A stretch of DNA of 64,000 nucleotides from Pseudaminobacter soli (ex Li et al. 2025) (GTDB lineage Bacteria > Pseudomonadota > Alphaproteobacteria > Rhizobiales > Rhizobiaceae): positions 16,082 to 80,081 of the forward strand of contig NZ_JARXVF010000014.1 in assembly GCF_029892515.1 (NCBI RefSeq). The letters run 5' to 3'. Positions within the stretch are counted from its first letter, which is position 1. Every line of letters begins with the position of its first letter. A program made the translations under genes and the position numbers. This document shows, piece by piece, positions 1 to 9,046 of this stretch. The notes beneath the pieces were generated by a model. It made no database searches. It was not told where the DNA came from and was given only the letters and a program-made list of their open reading frames with translations.

Positions 1-246
1 TCGCCGCGGCTCGCACAGCGGCTCGGCATGCCGTCGGAAGCAAAGGGCGTGGCGATTATCGACATCCAGCGCGGCTCCAGTGCCGGCGAGTTTGGTTTCA
101 TGCCGCGTGACATCGTGCGCGAGGTCAATGGCGCGACCATCGACACGCCTGAAAAGCTGAAGCTGGCTGCTGCGGAGAAGACGCGCTGGTGGCGCTTCAC
201 CGTGGAGCGCAACGGCCAGCTGATGCGCCAGGTTCTGCGCTACTGA
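1..246 (+). CDS. Do/HtrA-family serine protease, C-terminal PDZ end (partial)
   Basis: The reading frame is open from the first base, so the gene starts outside the window; 81 codons and a TGA stop are visible. The peptide reads like the second PDZ domain of a periplasmic Do-type (DegP/DegQ) endopeptidase: GVAIIDIQRGSSAGEFGF, then DIVREVNG, the usual PDZ carboxylate-binding and beta-strand pattern. PDZ domains in this family bind unfolded outer-membrane proteins and feed the trypsin-like domain. The protease domain itself cannot be seen, so any PDZ-ending protein remains possible. rarA follows after 13 bp on the same strand, suggesting cotranscription. Confidence 0.75.
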   Translation, partial: SPRLAQRLGMPSEAKGVAIIDIQRGSSAGEFGFMPRDIVREVNGATIDTPEKLKLAAAEKTRWWRFTVERNGQLMRQVLRY

Positions 247-259
247 GGTTGAAACGAGC

Positions 260-1573
260 ATGGCCGATCTGTTCCAGGCCGAACCGGAAAAGGCAGCGCC
301 CGGGCGCCCGCTGGCTGATCGCCTGCGGCCGGCGAGCCTTGGCGAGGTTGTCGGACAGGAGCATCTGACCGGTGAGGACGGCGCGCTTACGCGCATGATC
401 AACTCCGGCTCGCTCGGCTCGATGATCTTCTGGGGCCCGCCAGGCACCGGCAAGACCACCGTGGCGCGGCTTCTGGCCGGCGAGACGCATCTGGCATTCG
501 AGCAGATTTCCGCGATCTTCTCAGGCGTCGCGGACCTCAAGAAGGTGTTCGACAGCGCGCGCCTTCGTCGTGCGAACGGTCGCCAGACCCTGTTGTTCGT
601 CGATGAGATCCATCGCTTCAACCGAGCCCAGCAGGATTCCTTCCTCCCAGTCATGGAGGATGGAACCGTCATCCTGGTGGGGGCAACGACGGAAAATCCG
701 TCCTTCGAGCTCAACGCCGCTCTTCTGTCGCGAGCGCGGGTGCTGGTCTTTCGCTCGCTCGACGAGGACAGCATAGCCAAGCTGCTCAAGCGCGCCGAAG
801 AGACCGAAGGCAGGCCGCTGCCGCTCGATGACGAGGCGAGCGCGACGCTGACGCGCATGGCCGATGGTGACGGCCGCGCATCGCTGACGCTCGCCGAGGA
901 AATCTGGCGCGCGGCAAAGCCCGGCGAGATCTTCGATTCGGAAGGTCTTTTGCGCATCGTGCAGCGGCGCGCGCCGATCTACGACAAGGGTCAGGACGGC
1001 CACTACAATTTGATCTCAGCCTTGCATAAATCGGTGCGCGGCTCCGACCCAGACGCGGCGCTCTATTACCTTTCGCGCATGTTCGATGCCGGCGAGGACC
1101 CGCTTTATATCGGCCGCCGGCTGGTGCGTATGGCGGTGGAGGACATCGGCCTTGCCGATCCGCAGGCACTGGTCATCGCCAATGCCGCCAAGGACGCCTA
1201 CGACTATCTGGGTTCGCCCGAGGGCGAACTCGCTTTTGCGCAGGCCTGCGTCTATCTGGCTACTGCGCCAAAGTCGAATGCCGTCTACACCGCCTTCAAG
1301 GGCGCGATGCGCGCCGCCAAGGAGTATGGCTCGCTGCTACCGCCGCGCCACATCCTCAATGCGCCCACCAAGCTTATGAAGGAAGAGGACTACGGCAAGG
1401 GCTACCAGTACGACCACGACACGCCCGAAGCCTTTTCCGGACAGGACTATTTCCCGGAGAAGATGGGCCGTCACACCTTCTACGATCCGCCCGAACGCGG
1501 TTTTGAGCGCGAGATCAGAAAGCGCCTCGACTACTGGTCGAAGCTGCGCAGCGAAAAGAGCCGCGGCAAGTAG
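260..1573 (+). CDS. rarA: Replication-associated recombination protein A (AAA+ ATPase RarA/MgsA)
   Basis: The 437-aa product matches the usual length of RarA, a cytosolic clamp-loader-like AAA+ ATPase that acts with SSB and RecA at stalled replication forks. Walker A GPPGTGKTT is at residues 59-67 and Walker B LLFVDEIHRFN at 111-121. The sensor-1 strand GATTENPSFELN follows, and the C-terminal tetramerisation region includes VRMAVEDIGLADP. The ATG at 260 is favoured because the conserved N-terminus (PLADRLRP) begins soon after and the protease gene ends just upstream. The HtrA-rarA pairing is common in rhizobial genomes. Identification is secure. Confidence 0.95.
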   Translation: MADLFQAEPEKAAPGRPLADRLRPASLGEVVGQEHLTGEDGALTRMINSGSLGSMIFWGPPGTGKTTVARLLAGETHLAFEQISAIFSGVADLKKVFDSARLRRANGRQTLLFVDEIHRFNRAQQDSFLPVMEDGTVILVGATTENPSFELNAALLSRARVLVFRSLDEDSIAKLLKRAEETEGRPLPLDDEASATLTRMADGDGRASLTLAEEIWRAAKPGEIFDSEGLLRIVQRRAPIYDKGQDGHYNLISALHKSVRGSDPDAALYYLSRMFDAGEDPLYIGRRLVRMAVEDIGLADPQALVIANAAKDAYDYLGSPEGELAFAQACVYLATAPKSNAVYTAFKGAMRAAKEYGSLLPPRHILNAPTKLMKEEDYGKGYQYDHDTPEAFSGQDYFPEKMGRHTFYDPPERGFEREIRKRLDYWSKLRSEKSRGK

Positions 1574-1668
1574 AGCGATGACACGGACCCGCCTTCGGTA
1601 TGGTGCTGGTCTTTAGCCCGCGAATTTCGTACACACAGCAAACTGCACCCCCATTTCCCGGTAGAAAA

Positions 1669-2502
1669 ATGAACAAGAAGTCTCTCAAGACCGTTCGAAA
1701 GATCGGCATTGCCGTAGTTGTTCTGGCGGTCTCCTTCTATTTCATTCCGATCATCACGGCCCTGTTCATCCTGTGCGGCCTGATCGATGTGATGCGCAAT
1801 GACCGCCAGGACACCAGGCTCTTCAGCCTCTATTTTGCCGGCAACGGCCTGTTCACCTGGCTGTTGTCGCCCTTCAACCTGTTCGTGGATCTTCTGTCCT
1901 ACAAGAACTGGGGCGTGTGGAAGCTGGAGCAGTTCCCCGACGACTATCGCCGCGAGGTCGAGGAGGTGCTTGATGTGTTCAAGGCCAGGCAGTCCGAGAT
2001 CATTTCGGACATCGACGCGAATTTCGAGAGCGGCCGCCGCGGCATGTATGTCTACCAGTGGTACGGCAAGCAGCACATCGACAACGTTCCCGAGTTCACC
2101 CGCAAGTTCAAATATATCCGTACGATTGCGGTATCGGTGTTCAGCGGCCGGGAATCGACCTCTTTCCACTATGGCCCGCTGCGGCTGACGCTGCGTGTGC
2201 TCTACAATCTGCGCCCGGCGAAGACCGACCAGATCTTCATCGAGTGCGGCAACGTAAAACACTTCTGGTACGAGAATCCGCTGTTCATCTTCGACGACAC
2301 GTTGATGCATCGCTCGGTCAACGAGCATGACGGCCGTCGCTACTGCGTGTTCATGGACGTCATCCGCCCGTCTCCGGTGCCGGCTTTCCTGTCCATGCTG
2401 CTGGCCGGCATTTCCATCAGCGTCGACCGCATGAAGGCCATGTTCTACAAGAACTGGAAGATGATCGGCTCGCGCGACCCCAAGTCGGCGCCGGCCAAAT
2501 AG
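1669..2502 (+). CDS. Membrane-anchored aspartyl/asparaginyl beta-hydroxylase-family dioxygenase
   Basis: The frame is open from 1600, but the ATG at 1669 is chosen because it starts a normal anchor: a basic tip then a hydrophobic helix (about residues 10-35). This gives 277 aa. The C-terminal half resembles the Asp/Asn hydroxylase family (PF05118), Fe(II)/2-oxoglutarate dioxygenases that include the lipid A hydroxylase LpxO. The aligned iron ligands appear as His in STSFHYGPLRL and His in DDTLMHRSVNE, and RYCVFMDVIRP matches the family end. The HxD acid of canonical dioxygenases is replaced by HYG, as in AspH-type two-histidine enzymes. The substrate cannot be read; membrane anchoring favours a lipid or envelope target. 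It is probably a separate unit from rarA. Confidence 0.75.
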   Translation: MNKKSLKTVRKIGIAVVVLAVSFYFIPIITALFILCGLIDVMRNDRQDTRLFSLYFAGNGLFTWLLSPFNLFVDLLSYKNWGVWKLEQFPDDYRREVEEVLDVFKARQSEIISDIDANFESGRRGMYVYQWYGKQHIDNVPEFTRKFKYIRTIAVSVFSGRESTSFHYGPLRLTLRVLYNLRPAKTDQIFIECGNVKHFWYENPLFIFDDTLMHRSVNEHDGRRYCVFMDVIRPSPVPAFLSMLLAGISISVDRMKAMFYKNWKMIGSRDPKSAPAK

Positions 2503-2660
2503 AGCATGATCCCGAAAAGTTGCAGACTTTTCGGACAAGGTCATGCTCCAAAAACAAGAGCCTGGAGCGAGATGGCGACAGAAGTCATTCCGCTCTAGGC
2601 GGATTGGCCTTCTGGCCCATTGAACATCGTTCCAAAAGGTGCGAACCGGTTCGGAACGAT
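2502..2660. repeat. Two intergenic palindromes, rhizobial dispersed type
   Basis: The first palindrome (2502-2548) pairs GAGCATGA and CCGAAAAGT with ACTTTTCGG and TCATGCTC around a TGCAG loop. The second (2626-2660) pairs ATCGTTCC with GGAACGAT. Such elements recur between genes in Mesorhizobium-type genomes, which is prior knowledge and could not be tested here. The first also lies right at the end of the hydroxylase gene and could stop transcription, although no U-run follows it. Confidence 0.6.
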
Positions 2661-2756
2661 ATGAAGACGAAAACAAGCGGCATCGCTGCCCATGGTTGAG
2701 GCTAGGCTTTTGGGCCTGCCCGTACCGTGGGCGGTATTCATTTCGGATGAGGCCGC

Positions 2757-2816
2757 ATGAACTTGCCCGATGCTGATATCCCGGGCGATTTGGACTGGAT
2801 GAAATGGCAGGCGTAG
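2757..2816 (+). CDS. Possible 19-codon upstream ORF overlapping the pseudouridine synthase start
   Basis: An ATG at 2757 opens a 19-codon frame (MNLPDADIPGDLDWMKWQA) that ends at a TAG in 2814-2816, running 13 bases into the next gene in another frame. Its position would allow translational coupling or attenuation. Nothing else supports it: there is no recognised homologue and no strong ribosome site. Confidence 0.2.
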   Translation: MNLPDADIPGDLDWMKWQA

Positions 2817-3790
2817 AGCAGATCAAGGTTGAAGCCGGTGAGGCGGGCATGCGGCTCGACCGCTGGTTCAAGACGCATTTTCCGGGGCTGGGCTTCGTGC
2901 AGTTGCAAAAGCTGTTGCGCTCGGGGCAGGTCCGCATCGATGGCGGTCGCGCCAAGGCCGATACGCGCATCGAGCCGGGGCAACTGATCCGCGTGCCGCC
3001 GCTCGGCGTCGACAAGAAGGGCGAGGGCCCGCTGACCGCGCGCACCATCCGCAACCAGGACGATGGCGACGTGCTGGCGCAGATGCTGCTCTATGAAGAC
3101 CCGAAGGTATTCGTCTTCAACAAGCCGGCAGGCCTGGCCGTGCAAGGTGGCTCGGGGGTCTCGCGGCATGTCGACGACATGCTGGAAGCCTGGCGCAACC
3201 AGAAGGGCGAGAAGCCGCGTCTTGTCCATCGCCTGGACCGCGACACGTCCGGCGTTCTGGTTGTCGCGCGCACGCGCCTTGCCGCGATGAAGCTTGCCGA
3301 GGCGTTTCGCGGGCGCGACGCCAAGAAGACGTATTGGGCGCTGGTCAAGGGCGTTCCCAAGAAGCGCGAAGACAAGATTTCCACCTGGCTGATCAAGGAG
3401 GCGACGCCGGATGGCGACCGCGTGCGCGTTGCCCAGCATGGCGAGCGCGGCGCCGATCACGCCGTCTCCTATTACCGGGTCATCGAACAGGCGGCGCAAA
3501 GCCTGGCCTGGCTTGAGATGGAGCCGCACACCGGCCGCACGCATCAGCTGCGCGTTCACGCCGCCCATATCGGCTGCCCGATCATCGGCGATCCGAAATA
3601 TTTCGAGGCCGACACCAATTGGGATTTTCCGGGCGGCATGCAGAACCGCCTGCATCTCCATGCACGCCGTATCCGCATTCCGCATCCCGACAAGGGGGTG
3701 ATCGACGTCACCGCACCGCTGCCGCCGCATATGCGCCAGAGCTGGAACCTGCTCGGTTTCGATGAGGCGAGCGGCGAGAGCGAGGAATGA
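2804..3790 (+). CDS. RluA-family 23S rRNA pseudouridine synthase (RluC/RluD-like)
   Basis: The 328-aa product has an N-terminal S4 RNA-binding domain (about residues 10-70, GMRLDRWFK and RSGQVRIDG). An RluA catalytic domain follows, with the motif HRLDRDTSGVLVV whose first Asp after RL is the nucleophile in this family. It converts uridines to pseudouridine in 23S rRNA; length and S4 domain fit RluC best, but RluD cannot be excluded. A short frame overlaps the start. The stop overlaps the start of the next gene by four bases (ATGA), showing an operon with the transporter. Confidence 0.9.
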   Translation: MAGVEQIKVEAGEAGMRLDRWFKTHFPGLGFVQLQKLLRSGQVRIDGGRAKADTRIEPGQLIRVPPLGVDKKGEGPLTARTIRNQDDGDVLAQMLLYEDPKVFVFNKPAGLAVQGGSGVSRHVDDMLEAWRNQKGEKPRLVHRLDRDTSGVLVVARTRLAAMKLAEAFRGRDAKKTYWALVKGVPKKREDKISTWLIKEATPDGDRVRVAQHGERGADHAVSYYRVIEQAAQSLAWLEMEPHTGRTHQLRVHAAHIGCPIIGDPKYFEADTNWDFPGGMQNRLHLHARRIRIPHPDKGVIDVTAPLPPHMRQSWNLLGFDEASGESEE

Positions 3791-4701
3791 GCGTTACAGA
3801 TACGCCGCAGCGGCGTGAGGCGATCGATGCCACCGCTGCGGCGATCATGATCTTCCTCACGGTCTCGTGGGGTCTGAACGGCGTTGCCGCCAAGTTCGCC
3901 AATATCGGCTTCAGCCCCGTGTTCCTGTCGATGGCGCGATCCGCCATCGGCGGCCTGATTGTCTATGCATGGTGCTGGTATCGGGGCGTGCGACTGTTCG
4001 AGCGCGACGGCACCTTGCCGGCCGGCATATTGGCCGGGCTCTTGTTCAGCGGCGAATTCCTGCTTGTGTTCATAGGGCTCCAGTACACGACGGTTGCGCG
4101 CAGCACGCTGCTTCTGAACGCCATGCCGTTCTGGGTGCTGGTCGGCGCGCATTTCCTGCTCGGCGAACGGATGACCCTGCAGAAATGGTTCGGCCTTGCG
4201 CTGGCCTTCGCAGGCGTGGTGGTGGTGTTTTCCGACAAGCTCAGCAGCCCCGGGCCGCAGGCGCTGACCGGCGATGTGATGGCCTTGCTTGCCGGCGGGT
4301 TCTGGGCGGCGACCACATTGGTGATCAGGTCTACCAAGCTTGCCAATGTGGGTTCGGAAAAGCTGCTGCTCTACCAACTCGTCGTGGCAACCGTGACGGC
4401 CATACCGCTCCTGCCGGTGGCCGGTCCCGTCTTCCGTGACATCACCTGGGTGCCGATCACGGCCGTTCTCTTTCAGGCTGTGTATGTGGTCGCCTTCACC
4501 TATATTGTATGGTTCTGGCTGTTGCGGCGCTATCCGGCCGCGGGGCTGTCCAGCTTCGCCTTCCTGACCCCCGCCTTCGGCGTTCTGTTCGGTGGCGCGC
4601 TGCTGGGAGAGCCGCTGGGACAGCGAATGTATCTGGCACTTGGGCTGATTGTCTGCGGCATCATTGTCGTCAACCGGCGCATCCGCCGCCCGCCAGTGTG
4701 A
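3787..4701 (+). CDS. EamA/DMT-family inner-membrane transporter
   Basis: The 304-aa protein is hydrophobic throughout and reads as ten transmembrane helices in two EamA repeats. Typical cues are SWGLNGVAAKFA in helix 1, the TTVARSTLLLNAMPFWVL pattern in the first repeat, and AFGVLFGGALLGEPL near the end. Family members export amino acids, metabolites or drugs; the substrate cannot be inferred. It overlaps the pseudouridine synthase by four bases and is followed after 7 bp by the ATP12 gene, so three genes probably share one transcript. Confidence 0.85.
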   Translation: MSVTDTPQRREAIDATAAAIMIFLTVSWGLNGVAAKFANIGFSPVFLSMARSAIGGLIVYAWCWYRGVRLFERDGTLPAGILAGLLFSGEFLLVFIGLQYTTVARSTLLLNAMPFWVLVGAHFLLGERMTLQKWFGLALAFAGVVVVFSDKLSSPGPQALTGDVMALLAGGFWAATTLVIRSTKLANVGSEKLLLYQLVVATVTAIPLLPVAGPVFRDITWVPITAVLFQAVYVVAFTYIVWFWLLRRYPAAGLSSFAFLTPAFGVLFGGALLGEPLGQRMYLALGLIVCGIIVVNRRIRRPPV

Positions 4702-4708
4702 GGAAATT

Positions 4709-5503
4709 ATGCGCGAAATTCTGAACGATCTCGAAACTTCCGATTTCCTGTCCGACCCCGATCCGGTGCGGCGGGCGCAAGGCCAGCTCAAGCGGCAATT
4801 GCCCAAGCGCTTCTACAAGGAAGTGACGGTCGCGCCGGTGGCCGAGGGCTTTGCCGTGCATCTGGACGGCAAGTCCGTGCGCACGCCTACCAGGGCGCTG
4901 CTCGTACTGCCGACCGCTGCTGCGGCACAGCTGGTGGCCGACGAGTTCGCGGCGCAGGAAGAGCACATCGACCCGATGACCATGCCGGTCACGCGGCTGG
5001 TCAACACCGCCATCGACGGTGTTGCTGCCGACCCGCAGGCGGTCCTGGAAGATATCCTGCGCTTCTCCTCGACCGATCTGCTGTGCTACCGGGCCGATAG
5101 TCCCGAAGGGCTGGTTGCGCGGCAGGCCGAGGCTTGGGATGGCGTTCTGGACTGGGCACGCGCCTCGCTTGGCGCGCGTTTCCAGCTTGCCGAGGGCGTC
5201 ATGCATGTCGACCAGCCGCGCGAGGCGATCGGCGCCATCGGCATCCATCTCAGCCACCGGACCGAGCCGAACAGGCTCGCGGCGCTTCACCTGATGACGA
5301 CGCTGACCGGGTCGGCGCTGCTGGCGATCGCAGTGGAGGCGGGCGAACTCGACGCCGAGACCGCCTGGGCGGCAGCTCACGTCGACGAGGACTGGCAGAT
5401 CTCGCAGTGGGGCCAGGACTCCGAGGCGATCGCGCGGCGCAACAACCGCAAGCGCGACATGATGGCGGCGGTCAATCTGCTCGACGCGCTCTCGCAGCGC
5501 TGA
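4709..5503 (+). CDS. ATP12-family F1-ATP synthase assembly chaperone
   Basis: The 264-aa product resembles ATP12 (PF07542), the chaperone that protects F1 alpha subunits during ATP synthase assembly in mitochondria and alphaproteobacteria. Seen motifs include FYKEVTVAP and HLDGKSVRTP near the N-terminus, MPVTRLVNTAIDGV in the middle, and the conserved DEDWQISQWGQD close to the C-terminus. The frame is open further upstream (ATG at 4649), but 4709 follows a purine-rich AGGAAATT and lies just after the transporter stop. The gene ends before a strong terminator, closing the operon. Confidence 0.9.
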   Translation: MREILNDLETSDFLSDPDPVRRAQGQLKRQLPKRFYKEVTVAPVAEGFAVHLDGKSVRTPTRALLVLPTAAAAQLVADEFAAQEEHIDPMTMPVTRLVNTAIDGVAADPQAVLEDILRFSSTDLLCYRADSPEGLVARQAEAWDGVLDWARASLGARFQLAEGVMHVDQPREAIGAIGIHLSHRTEPNRLAALHLMTTLTGSALLAIAVEAGELDAETAWAAAHVDEDWQISQWGQDSEAIARRNNRKRDMMAAVNLLDALSQR

Positions 5504-5585
5504 TTGGAGGCTCGGGGCGGCACGTCTGTTGTGCAGAATGTCCGCCCAAATGCCTGTATCTGCCTAATTTTTGTGCTTCGTCTTT

Positions 5586-5625
5586 AAGCCCGCGTCTCCG
5601 AAAGCCACGGAGACGCGGGCTTTTT
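5586..5625 (+). terminator. Rho-independent terminator after the ATP12 gene
   Basis: A 15-bp stem, AAGCCCGCGTCTCCG against CGGAGACGCGGGCTT, with a short AAAGCCA loop is followed by a T run. It separates the rluC-EamA-ATP12 operon from the sigma-54 promoter of glnII only five bases downstream. Confidence 0.9.
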
Positions 5626-5629
5626 CAAT

Positions 5630-5645
5630 TGGCACGCAGCTTGCT
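5630..5645 (+). promoter_or_regulatory. Sigma-54 (RpoN) promoter of glnII
   Basis: TGGCACGCAGCTTGCT matches the -24/-12 consensus TGGCAC-N5-TTGCW perfectly and lies 53 bases before the glnII start. In rhizobia glnII is known to need RpoN and NtrC and is induced under nitrogen limitation. No clear NtrC site was recognised in the short space between it and the upstream gene. Confidence 0.9.
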
Positions 5646-5698
5646 TTTAGATCTGCGGACGGCCGCCAGGGGCCAATGCAGATGATGAGAGGTTCGCC

Positions 5699-6739
5699 AT
5701 GACGAAGTACAAGCTCGAGTATATTTGGCTGGATGGATGTACGCCGACGCCCAATCTTCGCGGGAAGACGCAGGTCAAGGAATTTGCCGAGTTCCCGAAG
5801 CTGGAACAGCTTCCGCTCTGGGGTTTTGACGGCAGCTCCACCATGCAGGCCGAAGGCCGCAGCTCGGATTGCGTGCTGAAGCCTGTTGCGCTCTATCCCG
5901 ATCCTGCCCGCACCAATGGCGTGCTGGTCATGTGCGAAGTGATGATGCCCGATGGCGTCACGCCGCATCCGTCCAACTCGCGCGCCACCGTCCTGGAAGA
6001 CGACAACGCCTGGTTCGGTTTCGAGCAGGAATATTTCTTCTACAAGGACGGCCGTCCGCTCGGCTTCCCGGAGCAGGGCTATCCCGCCCCGCAGGGCCCG
6101 TATTACACCGGCGTCGGCTACAAGAATGTCGGCAACATCGCCCGCCAGCTCGTCGAGGAGCATCTCGACCTCTGCCTCGCCGCCGGCATCAACCATGAAG
6201 GCATCAACGCCGAAGTTGCCAAGGGCCAGTGGGAATTCCAGATTTTCGGCAAGGGCTCGAAGACGGCCGCCGACCAGATCTGGATCGCCCGCTACCTGCT
6301 GCTGCGCCTGACCGAGAAGCACTGCATCGACATCGAGTTCCACTGCAAGCCGCTGGGCGACACCGACTGGAACGGCTCGGGCATGCACTGCAACTTCTCG
6401 ACCGCCCATATGCGCGAAGTGGGCGGCAAGGCGTATTTCGAGGCGCTGATGGCTGCCTTCGGGCGGAACATTGACGATCACATCGCCGTCTACGGCCCGG
6501 ACAACCATCTGCGCCTGACCGGCAAGCACGAAACCGCGCCGTGGAACAAGTTCAGCTATGGCGTGGCCGATCGCGGCGCATCCATCCGCGTCCCGCACAG
6601 CTTCGTCAACAACGGCTATCGCGGCTACCTTGAGGATCGCCGCCCGAACTCCCAGGGCGACCCCTACCAGATCGCCTCGCAGGTGCTGAAGACGATCTCG
6701 GAAGTGCCGACCGTCGAGGAGAAGAAGGCGGCAGCCTAA
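5699..6739 (+). CDS. glnII: Glutamine synthetase II (eukaryote-like GSII)
   Basis: The 346-aa product has the short GSII form: beta-grasp N-terminus (YIWLDGCTPTPNLRGKT), the WGFDGSSTMQA loop, GFEQEYFFYKDG, and the ATP-site strand GSGMHCNFSTAHMR. GSII makes glutamine from glutamate, ammonia and ATP. Unlike GSI it lacks the adenylylation loop and is controlled mainly by transcription. The ATG at 5699 follows GAGAGG. A sigma-54 promoter lies upstream and a terminator follows. It faces glnBA, so the cell carries two glutamine synthetases side by side. Confidence 0.97.
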   Translation: MTKYKLEYIWLDGCTPTPNLRGKTQVKEFAEFPKLEQLPLWGFDGSSTMQAEGRSSDCVLKPVALYPDPARTNGVLVMCEVMMPDGVTPHPSNSRATVLEDDNAWFGFEQEYFFYKDGRPLGFPEQGYPAPQGPYYTGVGYKNVGNIARQLVEEHLDLCLAAGINHEGINAEVAKGQWEFQIFGKGSKTAADQIWIARYLLLRLTEKHCIDIEFHCKPLGDTDWNGSGMHCNFSTAHMREVGGKAYFEALMAAFGRNIDDHIAVYGPDNHLRLTGKHETAPWNKFSYGVADRGASIRVPHSFVNNGYRGYLEDRRPNSQGDPYQIASQVLKTISEVPTVEEKKAAA

Positions 6740-6761
6740 GAATTAGGCAGGGGAACGCTGG

Positions 6762-6795
6762 AAAGGCCCGGAGGCAACTCCGGGCCTTTCTTTTT
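6762..6795 (+). terminator. Rho-independent terminator of glnII
   Basis: AAAGGCCCGGAG and CTCCGGGCCTTT form a 12-bp stem with a GCAA tetraloop, followed by a T-rich run. It lies 22 bases after the glnII stop. Confidence 0.9.
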
Positions 6796-6846
6796 TGGGT
6801 CGCGATATCCAACGGAGCGTCGCCGCCGAACTGACCCTCCAATGAA

Positions 6847-6876
6847 AAAAGGCCCCGGATTGCTCCGGGGCCTTTT
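6847..6876 (-). terminator. Rho-independent terminator of glnBA
   Basis: AAAAGGCCCCGGA and TCCGGGGCCTTTT pair around a TTGC loop. A run of A on the plus-strand left side gives the U-tract for minus-strand transcripts leaving glnA. With the glnII terminator it insulates the two convergent units. Confidence 0.85.
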
Positions 6877-6895
6877 CTTTTGGGTTTCTCGGGGC

Positions 6896-8305
6896 TTAGA
6901 CCGAGTAGTACATGTCGAACTCAACCGGATGCGGGGTCATTTCGAAGCGCATCACCTCGGCCATCTTCAGTTCGATGAAGCTGTCGATCTGGTCGTCGTC
7001 GAACACGCCGCCGGCCTTCAGGAAGCCGCGATCCTTGTCGAGGCTCTGCAGCGCTTCGCGCAAGCTGCCGCAGACGGTCGGGATCTTCTTCAGCTCCTTC
7101 GGCGGCAGGTCGTAGAGATCCTTGTCCATCGGCTGGCCGGGGTGGATCTTGTTCTTGATGCCGTCGAGGCCGGCCATCAGCAGGGCAGCGAAGGCCAGGT
7201 ACGGGTTCGCGCCCGGATCGGGGAAGCGGATCTCGACGCGCTTGGCCTTCGGCGCGGAGCCGAACGGAATGCGGCAGGAGGCCGAGCGGTTGCGAGCCGA
7301 ATAGGCGAGCAGCACCGGCGCCTCATAGCCCGGAACCAGACGCTTGTAGGAGTTGGTCAGCGGGTTGGTGAAGGCGTTGATGGCCTTGGCGTGCTTGATG
7401 ACGCCGCCGATGAAGTAGAGGCAGTTTTCCGACAGGCCGGCATATTCATTGCCCGCGAAGGTCGGCTTGCCTTCCTTCCAGATCGACATGTGCACGTGCA
7501 TGCCCGAGCCGTTGTCGCCGAAAACCGGCTTCGGCATGAAGGTCGCGGTCTTGCCATAGGCATTGGCAACCTGGTGCACGACATACTTGAAGAGCAGCAT
7601 CTTGTCGGCGTTGCGAACCAGCGTGTCGAACTTGACGCCGAGCTCGTGCTGGGCTGCCGCCACTTCGTGGTGGTGCTTCTCGACGCGCACGCCCATTTCG
7701 GTCAGCACGGTGAGCATTTCCGAGCGCATATCCTGCGCGGCATCGATCGGCGGAACCGGGAAGTAGCCGCCCTTGACGCGCGGACGATGGCCGAGGTTGC
7801 CGGTCTCGTAGTCGGTGTCGTCGTTGGACGGCAGTTCGCTCGAGTCGAGCTTGAAGCCGGTGTTGTAGGGGTCGGCCTTGTACTTGACGTCGTCGAACAC
7901 GAAGAACTCGGCTTCGGGGCCGACGAAGATCGTGTCGCCGATGCCCTCGGCCTTCATGTAGGCTTCGGCCTTCTTGGCGATGCCGCGCGGGTCGCGGTTG
8001 TAGGCTTCGCCCGAAACCGGATCGAGAATGTCGCACAGGATGACCATGGTCGACTGGGCAAAGAACGGATCCATGTGGACGGTGTCCGGATCCGGCATCA
8101 GCAGCATGTCGGACTCGTTGATCGCCTTCCAGCCGGCGATCGACGAGCCGTCGAACATGACGCCGTCGGCGAACATGTCTTCATCGACCTCGGCAATGTC
8201 CATGGTGACGTGCTGCAGCTTGCCCTTCGGGTCGGTGAAGCGCAGATCGACGAACTTTACGTCGTTGTCCTTGATCTGCCTGAGGATGTCTTTGGCTGTC
8301 GTCAT
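6896..8305 (-). CDS. glnA: Glutamine synthetase type I
   Basis: The product starting at the ATG in 8303-8305 is 469 aa, the normal GSI-beta length; the frame runs further upstream but that part overlaps glnB and is not coding. Seen are the beta-grasp N-terminus, [33 protein letters not shown], and the adenylylation loop DLYDLP with Tyr398. The dodecameric enzyme makes glutamine and is switched off by adenylylation of that Tyr by GlnE under nitrogen excess. It lies 67 bases after glnB and is probably cotranscribed from the sigma-54 promoter before glnB. Confidence 0.98.
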   Translation of the reverse strand: MTTAKDILRQIKDNDVKFVDLRFTDPKGKLQHVTMDIAEVDEDMFADGVMFDGSSIAGWKAINESDMLLMPDPDTVHMDPFFAQSTMVILCDILDPVSGEAYNRDPRGIAKKAEAYMKAEGIGDTIFVGPEAEFFVFDDVKYKADPYNTGFKLDSSELPSNDDTDYETGNLGHRPRVKGGYFPVPPIDAAQDMRSEMLTVLTEMGVRVEKHHHEVAAAQHELGVKFDTLVRNADKMLLFKYVVHQVANAYGKTATFMPKPVFGDNGSGMHVHMSIWKEGKPTFAGNEYAGLSENCLYFIGGVIKHAKAINAFTNPLTNSYKRLVPGYEAPVLLAYSARNRSASCRIPFGSAPKAKRVEIRFPDPGANPYLAFAALLMAGLDGIKNKIHPGQPMDKDLYDLPPKELKKIPTVCGSLREALQSLDKDRGFLKAGGVFDDDQIDSFIELKMAEVMRFEMTPHPVEFDMYYSV

Positions 8306-8372
8306 ATGTTTGATTTCCTGTGCAATGACGGTGAAACGGGAAAATCTCGTTTGGGGGGCTGACCCGTGGGCC

Positions 8373-8813
<441 letters not shown>

Positions 8814-9046
8814 TCAGGCGGAAAAGAAAGCGAAATATTGCACTCCGGAGGCAATCTGTTCACTTTCGATGCAGGCCCCGCTGAAGGACGGCAGGCAAAA
8901 TTCAATCGAAAGATGAAACTTTGTGCAAGTGGCCTAAAGATTAGGCAGATGTGCCAGAGCAGGCCGTCGGCCCTCAGTCGCCATTTTGGGCAAGGCCGCG
9001 ATATGATAGTCATCATGCGTTCCGACCTCTTGGGATGACGTCTGGC

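Noticed and set aside
1531..3054. 507-codon minus-strand frame
   Set aside because: It crosses the ends of several real plus-strand genes and a dispersed palindrome; no domain is seen.
6842..8362. 506-codon plus-strand frame
   Set aside because: Antisense shadow of glnA, which is complete and well conserved on the minus strand.
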